DNA from: an uncultured Clostridium sp.
Lineage (GTDB): Bacteria > Bacillota > Clostridia > TANB77 > CAG-508
DNA: 33,576 bases
NCBI GenBank assembly: GCA_948472955.1
Contig: CAOKVW010000010.1
Location: 1 to 33,576, forward strand
Direction of reading: 5' to 3'
Each line of letters starts with the position of its first letter. Within the stretch, counting starts at the first letter, position 1. Both the position numbers and the translations under genes were made by a program. Shown here in pieces: positions 24,918-31,870 of this stretch. The notes under the pieces were generated by a model that was given only the letters and a program-made list of their open reading frames with translations, was not told the origin of the DNA and ran no database searches.

Positions 24918-26635
24918 TTTGACTCCTCTTTTCTAATTTGTTCTAAATTGTTCTGTCTTTTAATTTTATTCGTCGTAGTTTTGATTAATGGTTCTTGTGA
25001 TAGTATCATGCCTCTAATTGCTTTATAATGTGGCATGGTTTTATTAATCTCTTTTATTTTTTCATTGAGTGCATGATAAATTTCTTTCTCCCCTTTTACC
25101 TTGTAAGTATTTTCCACAATTTCTTGATTGTAAACTACTTTCGCAAATATCTTAATATCATTTTTATCCTCTGACATCTGCTTTCCAAAAACAAAAGATT
25201 CTTCCACTCCTTCGATTCGATTCAGCAAGTTTTCCATTTCTTCTGGGAAGATATTTTTGCCATTTTTTAAGACAATCACACTTTTCTTTCTGCCACAAAT
25301 AAAGATATATCCTTCTTCATCGATTTTAGCCAAATCGCCTGTGTAAAACCAACCATCTACTAATGCTTTTTTGGTTTCGATTCTATTTTCAAAATATTCT
25401 AGCATGACACTCGGACCTTTTACCATTAGTTCTCCCATGCCGTTTTTATCTGGGTTTATAATTTTTACTTCTACACTTGGTACCGCTTTTCCAATGGAGC
25501 CAATTTTATGATATGGTTTGGAACCAATTGCTACAACTGGTGATGTTTCTGTTAAGCCATATCCTTGTACTAAATGCAAGCCTAATAATTGATATTTTTC
25601 TTCAATTTCGGAATCTAAACTAGCGGCACCACTAATTAACAATTTAACTTTTCCACCAAGCATATCATGTATTTCTTGAAAAGCTTGTTTTTTCTCTTCT
25701 CTACTTGAATTTCTATATTGCTCTTCTTTTTTCAAAATTTCTTGTAGTTTTCCTTGCTTTTCTAACTGTCTTCGTATCATTCTAAAAATTCTTTCATAAA
25801 TAGCTGGTACAGACGCCATAACTGTGACTTGATATTCCTTCATGTTATCTGGAATATGTCTGATACCATCACAAAATACGGTTTTCGCTCCTTTGTACAA
25901 AGCAAATAAAAAGCCAACGGTACATTCAAACACATGATGCAAAGGTAAAAAAGATAAGAACACGTCACTTTCATCAACATCTAAAACAGAAGCAATATCC
26001 ATTAAATTAGAACATAGATTGTTATGGGATAAAGCTACAATCTTAGAAGCAGATGTGGTTCCTGATGTAAATAGCATGATACTCATTTTTTGATTATCTA
26101 TCTTTGCTTCTATAAATTGTTTATTTCCTAATTGAATTAATTTTTTTCCAGTTTCGATTAATTCTTTTTCTGAATAATTTCCATTGGTATGATGTTCTAA
26201 ATCCATTGATATTAAGTGTTTTAATTTTCCTACCCCTTCTTTTTTAGCCTCTTCCAATGTCTTTTCATATTTTTCTGAATAAAAAATCGCTTCCACGCCG
26301 GAACGTTCGATTAAGTTTTTTAATTCGTTATCTGGCAAAGATTTGTCCAATGGTACGACAATTCCTGCCCCACATACAATCGATAAATACGCCATTTCCC
26401 ATTCGAATCGGTTTTCTCCAATGACAGCAATTCTTTTATCTTTTAGCCCCATATCTATTAAAGCTGTTCCTAAGGCATCTACCATTTGTCTTACTTCTTG
26501 ATGCGTTATGTTTTGATAGGTTCCTTCTTTTGTTTTTATTTGATAAGCTATCTTGTCAGCATATTTTTTTCCTGATTTTTTCAACATGTCTTTTAAATCG
26601 GTTATTTTCATGTAATCATATAATCTTTCGCTCAT
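24908..26635 (-). CDS. AMP-forming long-chain acyl-CoA (or acyl-ACP) synthetase
   Basis: About 575 residues of the ANL superfamily. The P-loop is LFTSGTTSASK (the family usually has GTTGxPK, so the second half is unusual), then GYGLTETSP, GWFYTGDLAKIDEEGYIFI and the hinge GRKKSVIVLKNGKNIFPEE. It activates fatty acids with ATP, probably for scavenging of exogenous fatty acids. ATG 26635 follows AAAAGGAGAAAAAC. It is the first gene of the fatty-acid operon and overlaps birA by 10 nt. The operator-like palindrome at 26691-26712 covers its -35. Confidence 0.9.
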   Translation of the reverse strand: MSERLYDYMKITDLKDMLKKSGKKYADKIAYQIKTKEGTYQNITHQEVRQMVDALGTALIDMGLKDKRIAVIGENRFEWEMAYLSIVCGAGIVVPLDKSLPDNELKNLIERSGVEAIFYSEKYEKTLEEAKKEGVGKLKHLISMDLEHHTNGNYSEKELIETGKKLIQLGNKQFIEAKIDNQKMSIMLFTSGTTSASKIVALSHNNLCSNLMDIASVLDVDESDVFLSFLPLHHVFECTVGFLFALYKGAKTVFCDGIRHIPDNMKEYQVTVMASVPAIYERIFRMIRRQLEKQGKLQEILKKEEQYRNSSREEKKQAFQEIHDMLGGKVKLLISGAASLDSEIEEKYQLLGLHLVQGYGLTETSPVVAIGSKPYHKIGSIGKAVPSVEVKIINPDKNGMGELMVKGPSVMLEYFENRIETKKALVDGWFYTGDLAKIDEEGYIFICGRKKSVIVLKNGKNIFPEEMENLLNRIEGVEESFVFGKQMSEDKNDIKIFAKVVYNQEIVENTYKVKGEKEIYHALNEKIKEINKTMPHYKAIRGMILSQEPLIKTTTNKIKRQNNLEQIRKEESKCN

Positions 26636-26666
26636 GTTTTTCTCCTTTTCCATCCTTATTATTTAT

Positions 26667-26695
26667 ATCATAAATTGTCCTTAAAAAATATTGAA
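26667..26695 (-). promoter_or_regulatory. promoter of the fatty-acid operon
   Basis: Minus-strand TTCAAT (26690-26695), 17 nt, TATGAT (26667-26672). Moderate match; the -35 lies in the palindrome. Confidence 0.5.
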
Positions 26696-26712
26696 CTGAC
26701 CTCTCAGTACAA
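26691..26712. promoter_or_regulatory. 22-nt palindromic operator candidate
   Basis: TTGnACTGAnnnnTCAGTnCAA, with every specified position symmetric. Between the divergent acyl-CoA synthetase and DUF368 genes and overlapping the operon -35. Form and place fit a TetR- or MarR-type lipid regulator; none is encoded in the window. Confidence 0.65.
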
Positions 26713-26737
26713 AGTAATGGCTCTTTTATTTGGTTCA

Positions 26738-26743
26738 TATAAT
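26738..26743 (+). promoter_or_regulatory. -10 box of the DUF368 gene
   Basis: TATAAT, about 20 nt before the start codon; no clear -35. Confidence 0.45.
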
Positions 26744-26762
26744 AAAATGAGGTGTTTTAGGA

Positions 26763-27556
26763 ATGAAATTTTTAACGAATTGCCTAATTGGTGTTGCTAT
26801 TGGGAGCGGTGCTATCCTTCCTGGTATTAGTAGTGGTGTTTTTTGTGTTATCTTTGGTATTTATGAAAAACTTTTGGATAGTATTTTACATTTTTTTAGT
26901 GATAGCAAAAATAATTTTAAATTTCTTTTTCCTATTATCATAGGAATTGCTTTGGGAGTTGTCTTATTTGGTAATGCTTTAAATTATTTCTTTTTTCAAT
27001 TTCCCATACAGACTAAATGTATTTTTATTGGTCTTATTTTAGGGAGTATTCCTGCTTTACTAAAAGAAATCCATACAAAGGAAGTGTTTAAACCGTCTCA
27101 TTTGCCTTTCCTTTTGATTGCTTTACTCCTAGGCATTTCTTGCATTTTTTTGGAAAAGTCATTTGCGATTCAAACACTTGAAAATGTTAGCTTTTTTTAT
27201 TTAATGGTATGTGGCTTTTTTATGTCGGTTCGGAATTGTTGTGCCTGGTGTTAGTAGCACTATTATTTTAATGTTATTAGGAATTTACAAGGTTTATCTC
27301 GCTTCTGTTTCTAGCGTGTATCTTCCTATTTTAATTCCTCTTGGTATTGGTGTTCTTGTGGGTGGCTTTTGTTTTATGAAAGTGACAAAGTTTTTGTTGG
27401 AGAAATTTTATGCTCCTACTTTTTATGGCATTATTGGTTTTACGATTGGTTCTACTTTGGTTCTACTACCTAATTTTTCTTCTTTTTGGGAAGTTTTGCT
27501 TGGTGGCTTGTGTTGCGTTTTACGGTTTTTGTATTGCTTCTGTGCTTGAAAAATGA
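26763..27556 (+). CDS. DUF368 (PopT-type) undecaprenyl-phosphate flippase, with two +1 shifts at CGG
   Basis: DUF368 proteins have been linked to recycling of the C55-phosphate carrier across the membrane. ATG 26763 follows GAGGTG. The N-terminal repeat motif is present (GSGAILPGISSGVFCVIFGIYEKLL). The frame reaches CGG at 27231-27233; skipping C gives GIVVPGVSSTIILMLLGIYK, the second copy of the motif, split across the shift. A second CGG at 27523-27525, skipped, gives GFCIASVLEK and a TGA at 27554. Joined length is about 263 residues with multiple hydrophobic segments, typical of the family. This is the only plus-strand case and shows the effect does not depend on strand. Confidence 0.85.
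27231..27233 (+). other. first +1 shift site in DUF368 (GTT CGG A)
   Basis: In-frame CGG at codon 157. Skipping C gives GGA (Gly), restoring SV-GIVVPGVSST. Confidence 0.9.
27523..27525 (+). other. second +1 shift site in DUF368 (TTA CGG T)
   Basis: In-frame CGG near codon 254. Skipping C gives GGT (Gly) and a hydrophobic end, GFCIASVLEK. Confidence 0.75.
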
Positions 27557-27583
27557 ATTTCCTTGGTAAAATTTCCCAAACTA

Positions 27584-27612
27584 TTGACATAATCTTGTTT
27601 TTATAGTATACT
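27584..27612 (+). promoter_or_regulatory. strong sigma-A promoter of an ncRNA
   Basis: TTGACA (27584-27589), 17 nt, TATACT (27607-27612). No ORF follows. Confidence 0.75.
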
Positions 27613-27618
27613 GATTAT

Positions 27619-27795
27619 TGTAATCAAAATTAGCAATGTCTAATTTTGTGAACGCCACTTACCTTTAGATGAATTTATTTGTTCTATTGGTAGAGTGGTT
27701 AGGCACTACAAATAGTAGTGCCTATAAACAGGAGTAGGAAGCAGCACGGAAAGAAAAGCACACTTTAATAGAAGTGTGCTTTTCGGTTTTTCTTG
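27619..27795 (+). ncRNA. structured ncRNA of unknown class
   Basis: Bounded by a strong promoter and a terminator. Predicted stems: CAAAATTAG/CTAATTTTG (27625-27648), CCACTTACC with GGTAGAGTGG, TAGGCACTAC/GTAGTGCCTA (27700-27724), a single-stranded GGAGTAGGAAGCAGCACGG, then the terminator AAAAGCACAC/GTGTGCTTTT (27754-27783). The GGAAGCAGC word recalls SRP RNA, but the SRP tetraloop stem and 3' arm are absent. I do not recognise the family. Confidence 0.6.
27754..27795 (+). terminator. terminator of the ncRNA
   Basis: AAAAGCACAC...GTGTGCTTTT hairpin followed by a T-rich tail. Confidence 0.75.
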
Positions 27796-27829
27796 TTTAA
27801 AATTCCCAAAACTAGGTGTAGTTTTTCCG

Positions 27830-29059
27830 TTATTTTTTTCTTCTCAAAATCCAATCCTTCTCACATGGCATTGGCAATTTCATTTTTACTTTTTGTCCTT
27901 TTACGCCAGGACTTACCTCTTGAATTTCCTCTTCTGTTTCGGCATGCCATAATTGTTCTATTTTAAATTCAATTGGTTCAATTTGATGTGGAATAATCAT
28001 TTCCAAAGTATCTCCTACTTGTAGCTTATTCTTTATTTCAATGGTAGACTTATCTTTCGTATATTCTACTACTTTTCCACCAAATTCATAATTTTCATTA
28101 TATTGTCTTCCACTATATTCTTGAATATCTTTATTGTTTCTGTCATTAAAATAAAATGTAGTTAACCCTCTTGTTTTTACTTTTTCTAATTCTTTTAAAT
28201 ATTTCGTGGCATCATAACTTTCTGGGTCTTTTTGATAATCGTCAATTGCATTACGATAGGCATTTATCACACTTGCTATATAATATTCTGTCTTCAATCT
28301 TCCTTCTACTTTTAAACTATTGACTCCCATATCAATAATTTCTGGTATTTCTTTGATTAGGCATAAATCCTTGGATGAAAAAATGCTCGTTCCATGTTCA
28401 TCTACTTCAATTGGCATAAATTCCCCTAGATTGTTTTTCTCCTCAGCATACAAATTGTAAGACCAACGGCAACTTTGGGCACAATCACCCAAATTGGCAC
28501 TTCGACAAGATAAAAAGTCACTTAAAAAACATCTTCCTGAAAAAGCAAAGCAAATAGCTCCATGAATAAAGATTTCCACTTCCAAATCTTCTGGTTTATT
28601 TTGTATCAATTCTTTTAATTGTTCTTTATTCATTTCTCTTCCCACAATGACTCTTTTGGCTCCATTATGATACCAAAAGCTACTTGCATGATAGCTGATT
28701 ACATTTGCTTGTGTACTAATGTGAATATCTACATTAGGTGCATATTGTTTTAAAATTTCAATGACCCCTCCATCTGAAGCGATAATTCCATCTGGTTTTA
28801 ATTCATTTAACTCTTTGGCTGCTTCTATGATTTCATCGTATTTGTCGTCCCATGCAAAAATATTCATGGCTACATATACTTTTTTCCCTATTTTATGGGC
28901 ATAGGCAATTGTTTTTTCTACCTCTTTGTCATCTACATCAACTCTTGTTCTTAAGGATAAACTTTTGGTTCCCATGTATACCGCATCTGCTCCATATAAA
29001 AAGGCTATTTTGGCTTTTTCAAAGGAACCTGCTGGGGCTAATAATTCTACTTTTTTCAT
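27830..29059 (-). CDS. U32 peptidase-family protein, TrhP-like tRNA hydroxylation protein
   Basis: 409 residues with the family opening ELLAPAGSFEKAKIAFLYGADAVYMG and the U32 signature, E-I-F-I-H-G-A-I-C-F-A-F-S-G-R-C, followed by conserved cysteines (SCRSANLGDC, QSCRWSYNLY) that likely hold an iron-sulfur cluster. Members of this group (TrhP/YrrN/YrrO) form 5-hydroxyuridine at tRNA U34; others (RlhA) act on 23S rRNA. The presence of a TrmR-like methyltransferase in the window favours the tRNA role. The start follows AGAGGTAAAAA, with a consensus promoter upstream. Confidence 0.88.
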   Translation of the reverse strand: MKKVELLAPAGSFEKAKIAFLYGADAVYMGTKSLSLRTRVDVDDKEVEKTIAYAHKIGKKVYVAMNIFAWDDKYDEIIEAAKELNELKPDGIIASDGGVIEILKQYAPNVDIHISTQANVISYHASSFWYHNGAKRVIVGREMNKEQLKELIQNKPEDLEVEIFIHGAICFAFSGRCFLSDFLSCRSANLGDCAQSCRWSYNLYAEEKNNLGEFMPIEVDEHGTSIFSSKDLCLIKEIPEIIDMGVNSLKVEGRLKTEYYIASVINAYRNAIDDYQKDPESYDATKYLKELEKVKTRGLTTFYFNDRNNKDIQEYSGRQYNENYEFGGKVVEYTKDKSTIEIKNKLQVGDTLEMIIPHQIEPIEFKIEQLWHAETEEEIQEVSPGVKGQKVKMKLPMPCEKDWILRRKK

Positions 29060-29090
29060 TTTTTACCTCTTTTATTTGTTATTTTTCTAT

Positions 29091-29119
29091 ATTATATAGG
29101 CGTTTTTGTGGCTTGTCAA
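29091..29119 (-). promoter_or_regulatory. consensus sigma-A promoter of the U32 gene
   Basis: Minus-strand TTGACA (29114-29119), 17 nt, TATAAT (29091-29096): a perfect match. Confidence 0.8.
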
Positions 29120-29183
29120 TAAAGTTTTTTTCTTTTCATCTAATTACAAGTATTAATTTTTGTTATTTATTATGTATACTTTT

Positions 29184-29212
29184 TTGTATTTTTCTGGTTT
29201 TTATGGTATAAT
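29184..29212 (+). promoter_or_regulatory. promoter of the RelA/SpoT-like gene
   Basis: TTGTAT (29184-29189), 17 nt, TATAAT (29207-29212). Confidence 0.65.
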
Positions 29213-29249
29213 AATGATATAAAATATGTATAAGAAAGGAATTTTCATT

Positions 29250-30185
29250 ATGAGAAAAAAGACAAGAGACTTACTACATGAGAAATATAACCTTGCTATA
29301 ACAGAAGCAAGTGACATTCTTGAAGTTATCGAAAATTTATACAAGTTGCTATCAGCAACTTCCAACTCCGATGTTTCTGCTTCTGACCTGTCACAGTTCG
29401 AAAGTTTTTTAAGAGGTCTTTATGCCTCTAAAATGATTCGTCGGCAGACGTACCAACTATCAAATTTGGTCGTTGCCCTTGTGATAACGATTATGCATAT
29501 CAGCATTTGGTTAAATTCAACCCAAAATATGCATATGCTCGCTGATATAAATGGTCGGAGAAAAGCTTTAGAAACAGAACTTGAGAAACTTTGGGAAAAA
29601 GAAAACTCAATCATTCATGATCGATTTGGGATTAGAACTATCGTATCTAACAGTAATTCTGTAGAAGAAAATAACACCTTATTATTCGAAATGTCAAATC
29701 ATGTGATTGATATTTTAACGCAACAAAATCGAAAATTAAGGGATGAATTTCTCAGTTGGCTATTTATTACTAAAGGCTTAGATTCATTGGATATTCAAAA
29801 AATTGAATTTGTTTTGAATCTTCCATTTCGTGTAGATTTAGATTTACACAAAGATTATGTGTCTAATCCAAAGCCCTCAACCTATCAGTCTTTGCACTGG
29901 GTTATATCTCTGGAGTCTTTTTCAGAAATTCTACCTGGTGCCGAGCTCGAACTGCAGTTTCGGACCCATGATATGCATGAAAATACAACAGTTGGTCCAG
30001 CTTCTAAATATTCACAGGAACGAAGAATTGATACAAAAGGTGTCTTTTGCGTGGAAGATTTCTCCAAAGTCAAAATTAAAGGCTTTTACAGTTATGATAG
30101 CGAAGAAACTGATACACCTGCTATTCACTTTGCAAGGAAAATTATCTATCGGACAGTAAGTCCTACACAAGTTTATTTAAGTTAA
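29250..30185 (+). CDS. RelA/SpoT-domain-like protein, probably acquired
   Basis: About 311 residues from ATG 29250 (AGAAAGGAATTTTCATT upstream). Motifs like the (p)ppGpp synthetase domain: HDRFGIRTIV (family D-x-x-G-x-R), STYQSLHWVI (family GYQSLHT), ELELQFRTHDMHENTTVGPAS (family E-x-Q-x-R-T-x-x-M-H). There is no HD hydrolase domain or ACT/TGS region, so it resembles a divergent small alarmone synthetase or RelA/SpoT-type toxin; an N-terminal helical part precedes the domain. It has its own promoter and terminator, and four in-frame CGG codons read as Arg (29442, 29556, 29961, 30150), unlike every host-like gene here. Recent transfer is the simplest view. Confidence 0.7.
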   Translation: MRKKTRDLLHEKYNLAITEASDILEVIENLYKLLSATSNSDVSASDLSQFESFLRGLYASKMIRRQTYQLSNLVVALVITIMHISIWLNSTQNMHMLADINGRRKALETELEKLWEKENSIIHDRFGIRTIVSNSNSVEENNTLLFEMSNHVIDILTQQNRKLRDEFLSWLFITKGLDSLDIQKIEFVLNLPFRVDLDLHKDYVSNPKPSTYQSLHWVISLESFSEILPGAELELQFRTHDMHENTTVGPASKYSQERRIDTKGVFCVEDFSKVKIKGFYSYDSEETDTPAIHFARKIIYRTVSPTQVYLS

Positions 30186-30192
30186 AACCTTT

Positions 30193-30227
30193 ACTCACCC
30201 AGAAGTTCTTTATTGGGTGAGTTTTCC
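30193..30227 (+). terminator. terminator of the RelA/SpoT-like gene
   Basis: ACTCACCCA/TGGGTGAGT hairpin then TTTT. Confidence 0.8.
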
Positions 30228-30283
30228 TATTTGTTTTATTGCACTAACAGCAAATTTATTGCCAACTCTAAAAATCAAATTTT

Positions 30284-30315
30284 CACCCCTTGCGACGCTA
30301 TTTCTGCAAGGGGTG
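30284..30315 (-). terminator. hairpin terminator after the glycosyltransferase
   Basis: CACCCCTTGC/GCAAGGGGTG, followed on the minus strand by AAAATTTGATTTTT; may act in both directions. Confidence 0.6.
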
Positions 30316-30335
30316 TTTTCTTATTATTAAACATT

Positions 30336-31628
30336 CTACGCATACGCTTGACGTTTTTTAAAGCTAAGTAAATTAGTAATCTCGCCCTCTGTATTTTTAG
30401 CTTTTTTCGTCTTTCTTGCTCTTTCTTGTTCCAACTCTCTTTTTTGTTTTTCTGCCACAGATTGACAGATAGCTTTTTGGTAAGTAAAATGAGTATCTTG
30501 TGCTATTTTACTCCAACCATATTGATTTCGTACTTTATTTTTTGCTTTTTTCGTTATTTCTGCACATAATTTATGGTCATATAATAATTCTAAAATAGAA
30601 TCTGCAATTGAATTCGAATTCCCACAATATGCCTTCATTCCATTACTTCTATGTTCTACGATTTCATTTAGCCCTCCAATATCTGAAACAACAATTGGAG
30701 TTTCTGACAACATAGCCTCTAAAGCAACAATTCCAAATGGTTCATATGTACTAGGAAATACAGATATATCTGCTGCTTTATACATTTTTTGCACGTCTTT
30801 TCCTCCCAAATACCCTGCAAAATATACTTTATTGGATATTCCCATAGCCTCTACTTGTTGCTTCAATTCGTCTAGCATTCCGCCTTTTCCGCATATCACA
30901 AGTTTTGTGTCATGATATCCTGCTAATATTTTGGGCATAGCTGAAATTAAATGTTGCACGCCTTTTTCATAGACCAATCTTCCCATAAATAGTATGATTT
31001 TTTCATTATCCATAGCGAATCTTCTTCTAAAATTGTAATCTCTTTCTACTCCATTAAATAGACTTAAGTTTACTCCGTTTGGTACTACATTTATTTTTTC
31101 ATATGGTAATCCAAATAATCTTTGTAATTCATTTTTCATATAATTACTATTTACAATCACTTCTGCTGATTCATAAGTTAACATCCATTCGGTATCATTG
31201 ATGTATCTTTGTTGTTCATCATGAATCCCACTATTTCTTCCTGCTTCTGTTGCATGAATGGTAGAAACAATTGGAATGTTATAGGAATTTTTTAGCGTTT
31301 TTGCACTATAAGCTACTAACCAATCATGTGCATGAATGACATCAAAATTTCCTTGCTCTGCTATGATTTCATTCGCTTTGGCAAGCATATTGAAATTCAT
31401 TTGCATAACCCAATCGATAAAGTTGTTAGGATTTATCATATAATTGTCTACTCTATATACTTTTACACCTTTATCATCTTCAAAATAAGGAGCATCGCCA
31501 TCGCGATATGTTATAACGGTTACATCATGACCATCTTTTAATAATGTTCTTGATAAGTCATATACAACTCTAGCAATTCCCCCTACTACTCTTGGTGGAT
31601 ATTCCCATGTTAACATTAATATTTTCAT
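30336..31628 (-). CDS. glycosyltransferase family 4 protein (glycogen-synthase-like)
   Basis: About 430 residues, GT-B fold. The N-terminal domain opens MKILMLTWEYPPRVVGGIARV, with HAHDWLVA; the C-terminal domain has FMGRLVYEKGVQHLI and the E-x7-E motif in YEPFGIVALEAM. This pattern is shared with bacterial and archaeal starch/glycogen synthase-like GT4 enzymes; donor and acceptor cannot be read from sequence. ATG 31628 follows AAAGGAAGTATAACC; the 16-residue upstream extension is rejected. A TATAAT box lies about 60 nt upstream. Confidence 0.88.
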   Translation of the reverse strand: MKILMLTWEYPPRVVGGIARVVYDLSRTLLKDGHDVTVITYRDGDAPYFEDDKGVKVYRVDNYMINPNNFIDWVMQMNFNMLAKANEIIAEQGNFDVIHAHDWLVAYSAKTLKNSYNIPIVSTIHATEAGRNSGIHDEQQRYINDTEWMLTYESAEVIVNSNYMKNELQRLFGLPYEKINVVPNGVNLSLFNGVERDYNFRRRFAMDNEKIILFMGRLVYEKGVQHLISAMPKILAGYHDTKLVICGKGGMLDELKQQVEAMGISNKVYFAGYLGGKDVQKMYKAADISVFPSTYEPFGIVALEAMLSETPIVVSDIGGLNEIVEHRSNGMKAYCGNSNSIADSILELLYDHKLCAEITKKAKNKVRNQYGWSKIAQDTHFTYQKAICQSVAEKQKRELEQERARKTKKAKNTEGEITNLLSFKKRQAYA

Positions 31629-31870
31629 GGTTATACTTCCTTTCTCTATTTTCTTTTGTTTTTCATTTTTAGACATTTTTCCTTATTCTATTATATTGTA
31701 TACAACTTTTTGGAAAATGTAAACGATTTTTGGGATTTTTTTTATTTTTTATCCATAAAAAGTTACTGTTCAGACTTATGATTTATTTTCTTATGTGAAA
31801 GGAATATTAATAACGCTGAACCGTAACCACAAAAAAAGATTTCAGAATTTCTTCTAAAACCTTTTTCCTT

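Noticed and set aside
2064..27525. Explaining the eight frameshifts as long-read sequencing errors or pseudogenes
   Set aside because: All fall on in-frame CGG, on both strands, always one extra base, always restoring glycine, while about fifty out-of-frame CGG words are error-free and no other frameshift occurs. Errors or decay would not follow the reading frame.
2064..27525. Simple reassignment of CGG to another amino acid (Trp or Gln, as in some Bacillota)
   Set aside because: Reading CGG as any single triplet leaves the downstream sequence out of frame; a +1 step is needed at every site.
27690..27760. tRNA-like sequence (GGTAGAGTGGTTA resembles a D-arm)
   Set aside because: No T-arm, anticodon stem or acceptor pairing can be drawn.
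27619..27795. SRP RNA (ffs)
   Set aside because: GGAAGCAGC is shared, but the GGAA tetraloop stem is missing three bases and no matching 3' arm exists.
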